23,483 nucleotides of DNA from VRUE01 sp045805805 (GTDB lineage: Bacteria > Actinomycetota > Thermoleophilia > Solirubrobacterales > 70-9): NCBI GenBank assembly GCA_045805805.1, contig JBJMKO010000005.1:1-23483 (forward strand), written 5' to 3'. Below are positions 14,868 through 22,730 of the stretch, one piece after another. The notes under the pieces are model-generated. The model saw only the letters and a program-made list of their open reading frames with translations, had not been told where the DNA came from and ran no database searches. The translations under genes were made by a program, and so were the position numbers. How positions within the stretch are numbered: position 1 is the stretch's first letter; every line of letters begins with the position of its first letter.

Positions 14868-15662
14868 ATGTGCGGACGCTTCACGGTCACGGCCAAGAAC
14901 GCGAAGAAGGTCGCGGACCGCTTCCAGGTCGAGCTCGAGAAGGCTCTGGAGCGAAACTCGGCAGGCAACGCGCCGCCCCCGCGAGCGGAGCGGGTGAAAG
15001 AGATCGAAACGGGACTGGGACGGTTCAACGTGGCGCCCACCCAGGAGGTGCTGACGATTCGCTCTTCGCCCGATCCCGACGAGGCGGCAGAGGGCGAGCG
15101 GGAGGCGCGGCTGATGCGCTGGGGCCTGGTGCCGCGCTGGGCCAAGGATCTCAAAGTCGGCTACCGGATGATCAACGCGAAGGCCGAGAACCTCACTTCC
15201 AGCCGCGCCTACTCGCCCCTGATCGGCAAGTTCCGCCACCGCTGCCTGATCGTCGCCGACGGCTTCTACGAGTGGATGGTGGCCGAGGACCCCAAGCAGC
15301 CCCGTCAGCCCTGGCGCTTCACGGTCGACGGCGGCGAGCCCTTCGCCTTCGCCGGGATCTGCACACGCAAGGAGTGGGAGGACGAGGAGGACCGGGGCTT
15401 CGACGGCGGCTGGCTCTACAGCTGCACGATCGTCACCACGACGCCGAACGAGCTGGTCGCCAAGGTCCACGACCGGATGCCGGCGATCCTGCCGGGGCCC
15501 GAGGCCGAGGCGGCTTGGCTGCGTCCCGACCTGGAGCTCGAGGAGGCGGTGGCGATGTGCGCGACGCTGCCCGCCTCGCGCATGGACAGCGCCCCCGCCA
15601 ACCCCAAGCTCAACAAGGTGGGCAAAGGGATCGAGGGCCCGGAGCTCCTCGTCGCTCCCTGA
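14868..15662 (+). CDS. SRAP-domain protein (YedK/HMCES family), abasic-site DNA-protein crosslink enzyme
   Basis: 264 aa starting MCGRFT; the ATG is 2 bp after the dehydratase stop. SRAP proteins form a thiazolidine crosslink with abasic sites in single-stranded DNA through Cys2 after Met1 removal, shielding forks and ssDNA gaps. The expected residues are all present: Cys2, Asn54 in RFNVAPTQ, Glu135 in GFYEWM, and His201 in VHDRMPAIL; RWGLVPRWA and NAKAEN are also family blocks. A charged insert (about residues 22-48) lengthens the loop before RFNVAP compared with E. coli YedK. Some SRAP genes sit in DNA-repair operons; here it follows sugar-nucleotide genes, so the link may be only transcriptional. 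Its TGA abuts the TGA of the convergent next gene (TGATCA, 15660-15665). Confidence 0.93.
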   Translation: MCGRFTVTAKNAKKVADRFQVELEKALERNSAGNAPPPRAERVKEIETGLGRFNVAPTQEVLTIRSSPDPDEAAEGEREARLMRWGLVPRWAKDLKVGYRMINAKAENLTSSRAYSPLIGKFRHRCLIVADGFYEWMVAEDPKQPRQPWRFTVDGGEPFAFAGICTRKEWEDEEDRGFDGGWLYSCTIVTTTPNELVAKVHDRMPAILPGPEAEAAWLRPDLELEEAVAMCATLPASRMDSAPANPKLNKVGKGIEGPELLVAP

Positions 15663-16385
15663 TCAGGGCTGCGCGCCGGCGGGCAGGGCCCCGGCGGTGC
15701 GGACGGTGGCTGAGCCAGCCGCCGTCTCGATCGTGCAGGCCATGCGCGCCGCCGGGGTGACGGTGGTCCGCCAGATCGAGACGAGGGGGAGGCGCAGTGG
15801 TGCCTCGGGCTGCCCAGCCGGCAGTCCCAGCTGCCAGACCTGCTTGCTTTCTCTATAGGGCCCCCACTCGACGACGATCCCGGGCTCGTCGGTGTAGCGC
15901 TTGCCCAGCACGTCCCCGATCTCGACCGAAGCCAGTTCCGCGCTGTGCGAGCTGAATTCGACCAGGGAAGTTTCGGACGCATCCTGTTTGGCCAAGTCTT
16001 CGCTGGAACGTGGATAGGCGGCGCGGCTTTTCTGGGTTTTCGCGGCTTCCCCCCCGTGCGGCACGTGGACCGAGCAGCGCAGCCGGCCCTGCCCGACGGC
16101 CGAGCCCGTGCCGATCGTCAGGACCGCGGAGACGCGGTAGAGCGTGTAGTCGCTGATGTTGGCTTCGGTCGCACGAATGCCGGCTTCGGTGAGCTGCATC
16201 CGTCCACCGCCGGGGATTGGAATCGCCTTGGAGTCGGGCATCGGGGTCTTTTCCACCCATTCGAGCGTCGCCGCCCCGATTGGCTCGTCGGTGCTGAGCA
16301 GGGCGGCAAAGACAGTGGCGAGGAGCCCCACGGCGATCACGGCCAGGGCTCCCCGGGGCGGGCGGTTCTGCTTCTCGTCGGCCAT
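15663..16385 (-). CDS. Putative membrane-anchored protein of unknown function
   Basis: 240 aa from ATG 16383-16385; the frame is open to 16511, but the extra 42 residues are Arg/Ser-rich and look non-coding. A short basic cytoplasmic leader (ADEKQNRPPRG) is followed by one hydrophobic helix (ALAVIAVGLLATVFAALL), so the bulk is predicted outside the membrane. The remaining about 200 residues are mostly beta-like with evenly spaced aromatic and Thr residues and include two Cys (LRCSVHV and MACTIE) that could form a disulfide. I recognise no catalytic motif. It lies divergently from the alpha/beta hydrolase (110 bp apart) and convergently against the SRAP gene with abutting stop codons. Confidence 0.7.
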   Translation of the reverse strand: MADEKQNRPPRGALAVIAVGLLATVFAALLSTDEPIGAATLEWVEKTPMPDSKAIPIPGGGRMQLTEAGIRATEANISDYTLYRVSAVLTIGTGSAVGQGRLRCSVHVPHGGEAAKTQKSRAAYPRSSEDLAKQDASETSLVEFSSHSAELASVEIGDVLGKRYTDEPGIVVEWGPYRESKQVWQLGLPAGQPEAPLRLPLVSIWRTTVTPAARMACTIETAAGSATVRTAGALPAGAQP

Positions 16386-16495
16386 CGCCGCGACAGTATT
16401 GGACGCGGCAGCGGAATCGCGGGCTTCTGCCGGTCTGCGGCGGCAGCTACCTTTGGGGTGTGGCCGATCGCGCGGAGCCGTCTCATCGGACGGAC

Positions 16496-17383
16496 GTGAG
16501 CACGAAGACAACCGATCTGCACGGGCGCACCGTCAGCTACCTCGGCGGCGGCGAGGGCCCGGTCCTGCTGCTGATCCATGGGATGGCGGGCACCTCCGAC
16601 AACTGGCGGGGAGTGCTCGAGCCGCTCGCCCACCGCCACACCGTCATCGCTCCCGACCTGCCGGGCCACGGCGACTCGGCAGGCGGCCGGGGCGACTACT
16701 CGCTGGGCAGCCTCGCGACCGGCCTCCGCGACTTGCTGCTCACGCTGGGCCGCGAGCGCGCAACGCTGGTCGGACACTCGCTCGGCGGCGGCATCGCGAT
16801 GCAGTTCGCCTACCAGTTCCCGGAGATGGTCGAGCGCCTGGTCCTGGTCTCGAGCGGAGGCCTGGGGCCCGAGGTGAGCCCGATCCTGCGCGCGGCGGCG
16901 CTTCCCGGCGCCGACCTCTTCATCGCGGCGACGGCTCGGGCAGGCCAGACGACCGGCGGCGTCATCGGCCGGGGCCTGTCGACGCTCGGCCTGAAGCCCG
17001 GCCCCGACGTGTCCGAGGTCGCCCGCGGTTACGCATCGCTCGCCGAGCCTCGACGCCGCAAGGCCTTCCTCGCGACCCTCCGTTCGGTGATCGGGACCGA
17101 GGGGCAGCAGATCTCAGCCGCGGACCGGCTCTACCTCGCCGAGGCGGTCCCGGTGCTGATCCTCTGGGGTGCCCGCGACCCGATCATCCCCGCCCGGCAC
17201 GGCGAAGATGCCCACCGCGCCCTTCCCGGCAGCCGGCTGGAGATCTTCGAGGGCGCCGGCCACATGCTCCAGCTGGAGCAGCCGGACCGCTTCATCGCCG
17301 TCCTCGAACGCTTTCTGGCCGAGAACGGTCCGGCGAGCTTCGATCGCGAGGAGTGGCTGGCCAGGCTCAAAAAGACCGCCTGA
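16496..17383 (+). CDS. Alpha/beta-fold hydrolase
   Basis: 295 aa from GTG 16496 (VSTKTTDLHGRTVSYLG); an upstream in-frame GTG at 16460 would add 12 residues. Complete catalytic triad: nucleophile Ser95 in GHSLGG, Asp228 in WGARDPIIP, His256 in GAGHMLQLEQP. The oxyanion-loop motif is IHGMAGTSDNW. The lid between residues about 125 and 205 is the variable substrate-specificity part. Close relatives include esterases, lipases, haloperoxidase-like and meta-cleavage hydrolases; the substrate is not predictable. It is the only gene between the divergent membrane protein and tRNA-Arg, so likely monocistronic. Confidence 0.9.
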   Translation: MSTKTTDLHGRTVSYLGGGEGPVLLLIHGMAGTSDNWRGVLEPLAHRHTVIAPDLPGHGDSAGGRGDYSLGSLATGLRDLLLTLGRERATLVGHSLGGGIAMQFAYQFPEMVERLVLVSSGGLGPEVSPILRAAALPGADLFIAATARAGQTTGGVIGRGLSTLGLKPGPDVSEVARGYASLAEPRRRKAFLATLRSVIGTEGQQISAADRLYLAEAVPVLILWGARDPIIPARHGEDAHRALPGSRLEIFEGAGHMLQLEQPDRFIAVLERFLAENGPASFDREEWLARLKKTA

Positions 17384-17394
17384 GCCGACCGAAA

Positions 17395-17468
17395 CGCGCC
17401 CGGCAGGATTCGAACCTGCGACTTCCACCTCCGGAGGGTGGCGCTCTATCCAGCTGAGCTACGGGCGC
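17395..17468 (-). tRNA. tRNA-Arg (anticodon CCG)
   Basis: On the minus strand the 74-nt sequence folds as a full cloverleaf: acceptor GCGCCCG/CGGGCGC, D arm GCTC/GAGC, anticodon stem CCACC/GGTGG with loop CTCCGGA, and T arm GCAGG-TTCGAAT-CCTGC. Loop positions 34-36 are CCG, reading codon CGG (Arg). Discriminator G; CCA is not encoded (GCGTTTCGG follows). A minus-strand TAGACT about 10-20 nt upstream could be its -10. RNase Z, which matures tRNA 3' ends lacking encoded CCA, is the divergent neighbour. Confidence 0.96.
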
Positions 17469-17528
17469 TCAAGGGCCAGTCTAGCTTTGGGTGGCCGGTG
17501 CGCCCCTTCGCGTAGGCTCGCAGGCCGC

Positions 17529-18560
17529 ATGGATCTCTCGGCGATCTTTCTCGGCACCGGCGGATCGGTACCCTCGGCGCGGCGCTCGACCGCCAGCGTG
17601 CTGCTGGTGCGGGGCGGCCGTCGGATGATGTTCGACTGCGGCGAAGGCACCCAGCGTCAGCTGCAGCGCTCGGTCGGCCTGGCGCAGGTCGACGAGATCT
17701 TCCTCACCCACTTCCACGCCGACCACATCCTCGGCCTGCCGGGTCTGCTGAAGACCTATGACCTGACGGCCCGAGAGGAGCCGCTGACGATCCATGGCCC
17801 GCGCGGGCTCCAGGACCTCTTCAAGGCCCTGGGAAGACTGATCGGCCGCACCGATTACGACATCGACCTGGTCGAACTCGACCCGGGGGACACGGTTCCC
17901 CACGACGGTGCCCAGGTGCAGGCCTTCGCGGTCGAGCACAGCGTTCGTGCGAACGGCTACGCCCTGGTCGAGAAGGCGCGGCCCGGACGCTTCGACCCGG
18001 ACGCCGCCAAGAGCCTCGGAGTGGCCGAAGGCCCCGCCTTCGCTGCCCTGCAACGCGGGGAGGAGGTAGAAGGCAGCTCTGGCCCGGTTCGCCCCGAGGA
18101 CGTGATGGGCGAGTCGCGACAGGGCCGCACGGTCGCCCTGACCGGCGACACCGCACCCTGTCACTCGACCGTCTCGGCAGCGGCCGACGCCGACCTCCTC
18201 ATCCATGACGCAAGCTTCTCCGAGGAGGAGGCCCAGCGAGCCGCCGACACCGGCCACTCGACCGTGGGCCAGGCCGCCGCCGTGGCCAGAGAGGCCCACG
18301 TAAAGATGCTCGCCCTGGTCCACATCTCCTCCCGCTACCACGTGGGAACGGTCCTGGAAGAGGCCCGAGACGTCTTCGAGCCCACCGTCGCCCCCCGAGA
18401 CTTCGACGTCATAGAGATCCCCTTCCCCGAGCGCGGGGAACCAGTCCTGGCCCCGAACGGCGCCCGCGAGAGCCACAAGCTTCCTGCCGAAGAGCTAGTC
18501 GAGGCTGAAGACGGCGGCGGGAGGGCCTCGGGGATGCCTCCCCTCGGCACCGCGGAGTGA
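17529..18560 (+). CDS. rnz: Ribonuclease Z (tRNA 3'-processing endoribonuclease)
   Basis: 343 aa. MBL-fold zinc nuclease that cuts tRNA precursors 3' of the discriminator base. Seen: N-terminal FLGTGGSVPS; FDCGEGTQRQL; zinc site LTHFHADHILGL (His61, His63, Asp65, His66); the exosite-bearing insertion around YDLTAREEPL to DIDLVELDPGD; AVEHSVRANGY; LTGDTAPC; HDASF; and GHSTVGQAA and VHISSRY. The start ATG is the first in a frame that opens far upstream through the tRNA locus, and matches the family N-terminus. The last about 16 residues (from 18510) are encoded by the left arm and interior of a large palindrome, so the Gly/Pro-rich tail is probably not native to the family. Confidence 0.93.
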   Translation: MDLSAIFLGTGGSVPSARRSTASVLLVRGGRRMMFDCGEGTQRQLQRSVGLAQVDEIFLTHFHADHILGLPGLLKTYDLTAREEPLTIHGPRGLQDLFKALGRLIGRTDYDIDLVELDPGDTVPHDGAQVQAFAVEHSVRANGYALVEKARPGRFDPDAAKSLGVAEGPAFAALQRGEEVEGSSGPVRPEDVMGESRQGRTVALTGDTAPCHSTVSAAADADLLIHDASFSEEEAQRAADTGHSTVGQAAAVAREAHVKMLALVHISSRYHVGTVLEEARDVFEPTVAPRDFDVIEIPFPERGEPVLAPNGARESHKLPAEELVEAEDGGGRASGMPPLGTAE

Positions 18561-18639
18561 TTCTTGCCCCGAAGGGGCAGATCATCTGCACCGCCGCAGG
18601 CGGTGCTTAGGCACTCCCCGAGGCCCTCCCGCCGCCGTC
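18510..18639. repeat. Large palindromic element with perfect 25-bp arms and two internal hairpins
   Basis: Arm 18510-18534 (starts GACGGCGGCGGGAGGG) is the exact reverse complement of 18615-18639; pairing continues as TGCC (18535-18538) with GGCA (18610-18613) past one bulged base. Two perfect hairpins lie inside: TGCCCC-GAA-GGGGCA (18565-18579) and GCACCGCC-GCA-GGCGGTGC (18588-18606), so the unit could form a branched cruciform. It runs from the rnz 3' end to about 25 bp before the PyrR leader. It could also act as a terminator-like barrier, but has no T-run. Confidence 0.88.
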
Positions 18640-18651
18640 ACCCACCGCTGC

Positions 18652-18657
18652 TACTCT
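18652..18657 (+). promoter_or_regulatory. pyrR: Possible -10 box of the pyr operon promoter
   Basis: TACTCT at 18652-18657 would put transcription start near 18663-18665, just at the PyrR-binding element. The matching -35 region (about 18629-18634) is inside the right arm of the palindrome and shows no consensus, so confidence is low. Confidence 0.35.
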
Positions 18658-18664
18658 GAGGCCG

Positions 18665-18700
18665 TCCTTTAACCAGGTCCCGTGAGGCCAGGAAGGAAGC
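18665..18700 (+). promoter_or_regulatory. pyrR: PyrR-binding RNA element overlapping the pyrR ribosome binding site
   Basis: The segment TCCTTTAACCAGGTCCCGTG then AGGCCAGGAAGG carries the PyrR binding-loop signature (GGTCCcGTGAGGCC) with closing pairs TCCTT/AAGGA (18665-18669 with 18693-18697). The 3' strand contains the Shine-Dalgarno AAGGAAG for the GTG at 18708. No terminator follows, so PyrR with UMP probably blocks ribosome entry, as in the mycobacterial type, rather than acting by Bacillus-type attenuation. Confidence 0.75.
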
Positions 18701-18707
18701 GAACGAA

Positions 18708-19262
18708 GTGAGCGACAAGGTCGTGCTGACGCGCGACGACCTGAGGCGAACGCTGCGGCGGATCGCCCACGAGATCGCCGAGAAGAACCCGGCTCCCGAT
18801 GCTTTGGCGATCGTCGGCATCCACACCCGCGGCGCGTTGCTCGCCCGCCGACTCCATGCCGCGCTCAGCGAGCTGACCGGCGCCGAGGCGCCCATCGGCG
18901 ACCTCGACATCTCCTTCTACCGCGACGACGTGGGCGCAAAGTCGCCTGCGACGCAGCCGGTCGTACATGCCTCCCACATCGACTTCGACATCAGCGGCAA
19001 GACCGTCGTCCTCGTCGACGACGTGCTCTTCACGGGCCGCACTGTGCGCGCCGCGATTGACGCCCTCTTCGACTACGGACGGCCGCAGCGGGTGCAGCTC
19101 GCGGTGCTCTGCGACCGCGGCCACCGCGAGCTGCCGATCCGGCCCGACTACGTCGGCAAGAACCTGCCGACCGCGCGCGAGGAGCGGGTCAATGTGAGGC
19201 TGGAGGAGGTCGACGAGGTCGACGAGGTAACGATCTCCGAGCTGGTCGAGGTGAGCGCGTGA
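18708..19262 (+). CDS. pyrR: Bifunctional pyr operon regulator / uracil phosphoribosyltransferase PyrR
   Basis: 184 aa from a GTG with AAGGAAG 8 nt upstream. PyrR binds pyr mRNA when UMP is abundant and has weak uracil phosphoribosyltransferase activity. Seen: VGIHTRGALLARRL near 36-49; DISFYRDD; and the PRPP-binding loop VVLVDDVLFTGRTVRAA at 100-116. The first gene of the pyr operon carries its own binding element in the leader (18665-18700). The C-terminus has a short tandem repeat at DNA and protein level (VDEVDEV, 19207-19227). The end overlaps pyrB by GTGA. Confidence 0.95.
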   Translation: MSDKVVLTRDDLRRTLRRIAHEIAEKNPAPDALAIVGIHTRGALLARRLHAALSELTGAEAPIGDLDISFYRDDVGAKSPATQPVVHASHIDFDISGKTVVLVDDVLFTGRTVRAAIDALFDYGRPQRVQLAVLCDRGHRELPIRPDYVGKNLPTAREERVNVRLEEVDEVDEVTISELVEVSA

Positions 19263-20221
19263 AGCACCTGCTCTCGATCGGCGACCTCTCCAAAGCGGAG
19301 ATGGAGGCGATCCTCGATCGGGCCGAGAGCTTCGCCGAGGTCGGCCGCCGCGACATCAAGAAGGTGCCGACCCTGCGCGGGCGCACCGTCGTCACCCTCT
19401 TCTACGAGTCGAGCACCCGCACCAGCTCCTCCTTCGAGCTGGCGGCAAAGCGGCTCTCCGCCGATCTCGTCTCGGTCAAGGCGGCGGGATCGTCCGTCGA
19501 CAAGGGCGAGTCGCTGAAGGACACGGTCGCCACCCTCTCCGCCTACGAACCGGCAGCGATAGTGATCCGCCACCCGCACGCGGGCGCCGCTCAGTTGGTC
19601 GCCGGCTGGGCCGACGCGGCCGTGGTCAACGCCGGCGACGGCAAGCACGAGCACCCCAGCCAGGCGCTGCTCGACGTCTACACGCTGCGCCGCCGGCTCG
19701 GCAGCCTGGAGGGCAAGCGAATCTGGATCGTCGGCGACGTCCTGCACAGCCGCGTCGCCCGCTCCAACTTGATCGCCTTCAAGGCGATGGGCGCCGAGCT
19801 GACCGTCTGCGGGCCGCCGGCCCTGGTCCCGCGGGGGCTGGAGGATCTCGGCTGTGAGGTCGAGTACTCGCTCGACCGCCTCGGCGAGGCAGACGTTGTC
19901 TACGCGCTGCGCCTACAGCGCGAGCGGATGCGGGAGAGCTTCATTCCCTCGATCCGTGAGTACGCGACCCACTTCCAGATCGACTCGCGGCGTCTCGGAC
20001 GGCGGCAGCTGCTGATGCACCCGGGCCCGGTCAACCGGGGCGTCGAGCTCTCCGGCGAGGTGATCGACTCGCCCCAGTCGCTGATCTCCGAGCAGGTCGC
20101 CTCCGGGCTGGTGGTGCGGATGGCGATCCTCTACGAGCTGCTTGCCGCCGGCGATGAGACGCCGGTCCCGGCGACAGGCGATGACACCGTCCAACCCACC
20201 CCGATCGGGCAGCCGGCATGA
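19259..20221 (+). CDS. pyrB: Aspartate carbamoyltransferase catalytic subunit
   Basis: 320 aa from GTG at 19259 (GTGA overlap with pyrR). Joins carbamoyl phosphate and aspartate, the committed step of UMP synthesis. Carbamoyl-phosphate site: STRTSSSFELAAKRL at 52-66 and DKGESLKDT at 81-89, with the catalytic-loop Lys82. HPSQALLDV (132-140) replaces the more common HPTQALLD; HPGPVNRGVE near 260 is the aspartate-side motif. No pyrI regulatory-subunit gene is present, as in most Gram-positive lineages. The C-terminus overlaps pyrC by 4 bp (ATGA). Confidence 0.95.
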   Translation: MKHLLSIGDLSKAEMEAILDRAESFAEVGRRDIKKVPTLRGRTVVTLFYESSTRTSSSFELAAKRLSADLVSVKAAGSSVDKGESLKDTVATLSAYEPAAIVIRHPHAGAAQLVAGWADAAVVNAGDGKHEHPSQALLDVYTLRRRLGSLEGKRIWIVGDVLHSRVARSNLIAFKAMGAELTVCGPPALVPRGLEDLGCEVEYSLDRLGEADVVYALRLQRERMRESFIPSIREYATHFQIDSRRLGRRQLLMHPGPVNRGVELSGEVIDSPQSLISEQVASGLVVRMAILYELLAAGDETPVPATGDDTVQPTPIGQPA

Positions 20222-21564
20222 GCCTGGCCCAGCTCGACATGCGCGCCGGAAAGCGCGCGGACCTCGTCCTGCGCGGCGTCGCGGTGCTCGATCCCCTCGC
20301 CGGGATCGATTCCCAGCACGACCTGATCGTCCGCGACGGCCGGATCGCCGAGCTGGCCTCGCCCGGCGCGGCTTCGGCCGACGGCCTCGAGCAGGTCGAG
20401 GCGGCCGGCCTGCACGCCCTTCCCGCCTTCTTCGACCCCCACGTCCACCTGCGCGTGCCGGGGCACGAGCACAAGGAGGACATCGAGACCGGGACGCGCG
20501 CCGCGGCCGCGGGAGGCTTCTGCGGCGTGCTCGCGATGGCCAACACCGAGCCGCCCGTCTCGACGCCTGCCGACGTCGAGTCGCTGCGCGAGGCTGCCCG
20601 CGCCGCCGCCTCGGTCCGCACCGGCTTCCTCGCCACCGTGACGCGCGGGATGGAGGGCGAGGAGCTGACCGAGATGGCCTCCCTGCGCGAGGCCGGCGCG
20701 ATCGGCTTCAGCGACGACGGGCTGCCGATCCGAAGCGCCCGGCTGCTGCGCCGCGCCCTCCAGTACCAGCGCCTCTGCGGCGGCACGATCGCGCTGCACG
20801 AGGAGGACCCCGAGCTCTCCGGGGATGGCGTCATGCACGAAGGGGCCGTCTCGGCGGCACTGGGCCTGGAGGGCATCCCCTCGGTCTCGGAGTCGACGAC
20901 GATCGCCCGCGACGCGGCGCTGGCCGGCTACGAGGGCGGTCGCATCCACGTTCAACACCTCTCCGCAGCCGAGTCCGTGGACGCCGTCCGCACCGCCAAG
21001 GCAGCGGGAGCGCAGATCAGCTGCGAGGCCTCGCCGCACCACCTCTGCCTCACCGACGAGGAGGTGCGCAGCCTCGATCCTCACCGCTTCAAGATGAACC
21101 CGCCGCTGCGCACCGAGACAGACCGCCTGGCACTGATCGAGGGGCTGCGCGACGGCACGATCGATTGCGTCGCCACGGACCATGCCCCGCATGCGGCCGA
21201 GGAAAAGGAAGTCCCGTTCGAGGAGGCGGCGATGGGGGTCACGGGGCTGGAGACGGCCTTCGCCGCGCTGCACACGCACCTCGTCCTGCCGGGGACGATC
21301 GAGCTGGGCCTGCTGGTCGAGCGGATGAGCGGCGGCGCCGAGCCGTTCGGCATCGAGCGCTCCTCGCTGACCCCGGGAAGCGAGGCCAACATCGCCCTCT
21401 GCGATCTGAGCGCGAAGTGGACCGTCGGCGAGGAGGGCTACGAGAGCCGCTCCTCGAACTCCTGGTGCGCCGGACAGGAGCTGACCGGCCGGGTGCTGAT
21501 GACGCTCGCCGGAGGCCAGGTCGCATACCGCCTGCGCTCCTTCAGCCTCGGAGTCGCCGCATGA
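20218..21564 (+). CDS. pyrC: Dihydroorotase (class I)
   Basis: 448 aa amidohydrolase that cyclises carbamoyl-aspartate to dihydroorotate. Metal ligands: DPHVH at 73-77; SDDG near 166-168 (the bridging-Asp region of class I enzymes); HEED His194; IHVQHLS His247; and ATDHAPH Asp321. Length and DxHVHLRxPG-like start place it with the long multifunctional-type (PyrC/AllB) group rather than with short class II enzymes. The ATG overlaps the pyrB stop as ATGA, so pyrR, pyrB and pyrC are translationally chained. A 58-bp gap containing a hairpin separates it from carA. Confidence 0.94.
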   Translation: MSLAQLDMRAGKRADLVLRGVAVLDPLAGIDSQHDLIVRDGRIAELASPGAASADGLEQVEAAGLHALPAFFDPHVHLRVPGHEHKEDIETGTRAAAAGGFCGVLAMANTEPPVSTPADVESLREAARAAASVRTGFLATVTRGMEGEELTEMASLREAGAIGFSDDGLPIRSARLLRRALQYQRLCGGTIALHEEDPELSGDGVMHEGAVSAALGLEGIPSVSESTTIARDAALAGYEGGRIHVQHLSAAESVDAVRTAKAAGAQISCEASPHHLCLTDEEVRSLDPHRFKMNPPLRTETDRLALIEGLRDGTIDCVATDHAPHAAEEKEVPFEEAAMGVTGLETAFAALHTHLVLPGTIELGLLVERMSGGAEPFGIERSSLTPGSEANIALCDLSAKWTVGEEGYESRSSNSWCAGQELTGRVLMTLAGGQVAYRLRSFSLGVAA

Positions 21565-21576
21565 CCTCGACGGCCC

Positions 21577-21623
21577 TTCCGGTGCGCTTTATGCACCCCA
21601 TAGGTTCAAAAGGCGCACCGGAA
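21577..21623 (+). promoter_or_regulatory. carA: Stem-loop enclosing the carA ribosome binding site and ending at its start codon
   Basis: TTCCGGTGCGC (21577-21587) pairs exactly with GCGCACCGGAA (21613-21623); TTT/AAA extends it past one bulged G. The right arm contains the end of the AAAAGG Shine-Dalgarno (21608-21613) and stops at the A of the carA ATG. An alternative small hairpin, GGTGC (21581-21585) with GCACC (21593-21597), would free the right arm. No T-run, so it is not a terminator on this strand. Confidence 0.75.
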
Positions 21624-22730
21624 TGAGCGACGGCTTTCTCTTGCTCGAGGACGGGGCGCGTTTCGACGGCGTGCCGTGCGGCCACTCCAGACCGGTCACC
21701 GGCGAGGTCGTCTTCAACACCGCGATGACCGGCTATCAGGAGTCGGTCACCGATCCCTCCTATGCCGGGCAGATCATCGTCTTCACCTATCCCCTGATCG
21801 GCAACTACGGGGTCTCGGCGGCGGCGATGGAGTCCGACCGGATCCACGCCCGCGGCGTGGTCATGCGCGACCCGAAGAACGGTGAGGACGTTGCCACCGC
21901 CGAGGGCGGCTGGCTCGACTGGCTCGCCGACTGCGGGGTGCCCGGGATCGGCGGCGTCGATACCCGCGCCGTCGTCCGCCACATCCGCGACCGCGGCGCG
22001 ATGCGCGGGGGTATCTTCCCGGCGGGCACAGAGGAGGCCGAGGCGCGCGAGCGGGTCGCGGCCGAGCCCTCGATGGATGGCGCCGACCTGGCCCGCACCG
22101 TGACCCCACCGGAACCTGTCCGCTTCGAGGGAGACGGCCCGCACGTCGTCGGGATCGACACCGGGGTGAAGCTGAACATCGTGCGCCAGCTGCGCGAGCG
22201 GGGCTGCCGGGTAACGCTGCTTCCCTGTGCCGGCACAGCCGAAGAGGTCCTCGCCGAGGACCCGGACCTCGTCTTCCTCGCCAACGGGCCAGGCGACCCC
22301 GCTGCCCTCGGCTACGTCGTCGAGACGGTCCGCGAGCTCGTCGGCAAGCGCCCCGTCTTCGGCATCTGCCTCGGCCACCAGCTGCTCTGCCGCGCGGTCG
22401 GCCTGGAGACCTTCAAGCTGCCCTTCGGCCACCGCGGCGCCAATCACCCGGTCAAGGAGCTGGCGACGGGGCGGATCGACATCACCTCGCAGAACCACGG
22501 CTTCGCGGTTCAGGGACCGGGCGGAGAGGCGCGGATCGAGGCCGACGAGCCGGTCCGCTGGGAGACCGACTTCGGCGTCGCCGAGCTTTCCCACCTCAAC
22601 CTCTACGACCGCACGGTCGAGGGCCTGATGCTCAAGGACGTCGCCGCGGCGACTGTCCAGTACCACCCCGAGGCCGGACCCGGTCCTCACGACGCCCGCC
22701 ACCTCTTCGACTCCTTCCTCGAGCTGGCCC

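Noticed and set aside
17169..17528. Upstream extension of RNase Z through the tRNA-Arg locus
   Set aside because: It would translate antisense tRNA and part of the hydrolase gene; the RNase Z family N-terminus begins at the ATG 17529.
19207..19230. Short tandem repeat GAGGTCGAC units at the pyrR 3' end as a possible CRISPR or regulatory repeat
   Set aside because: Only two to three in-frame 9-nt units encoding VDEVDEV; simple low-complexity coding sequence.
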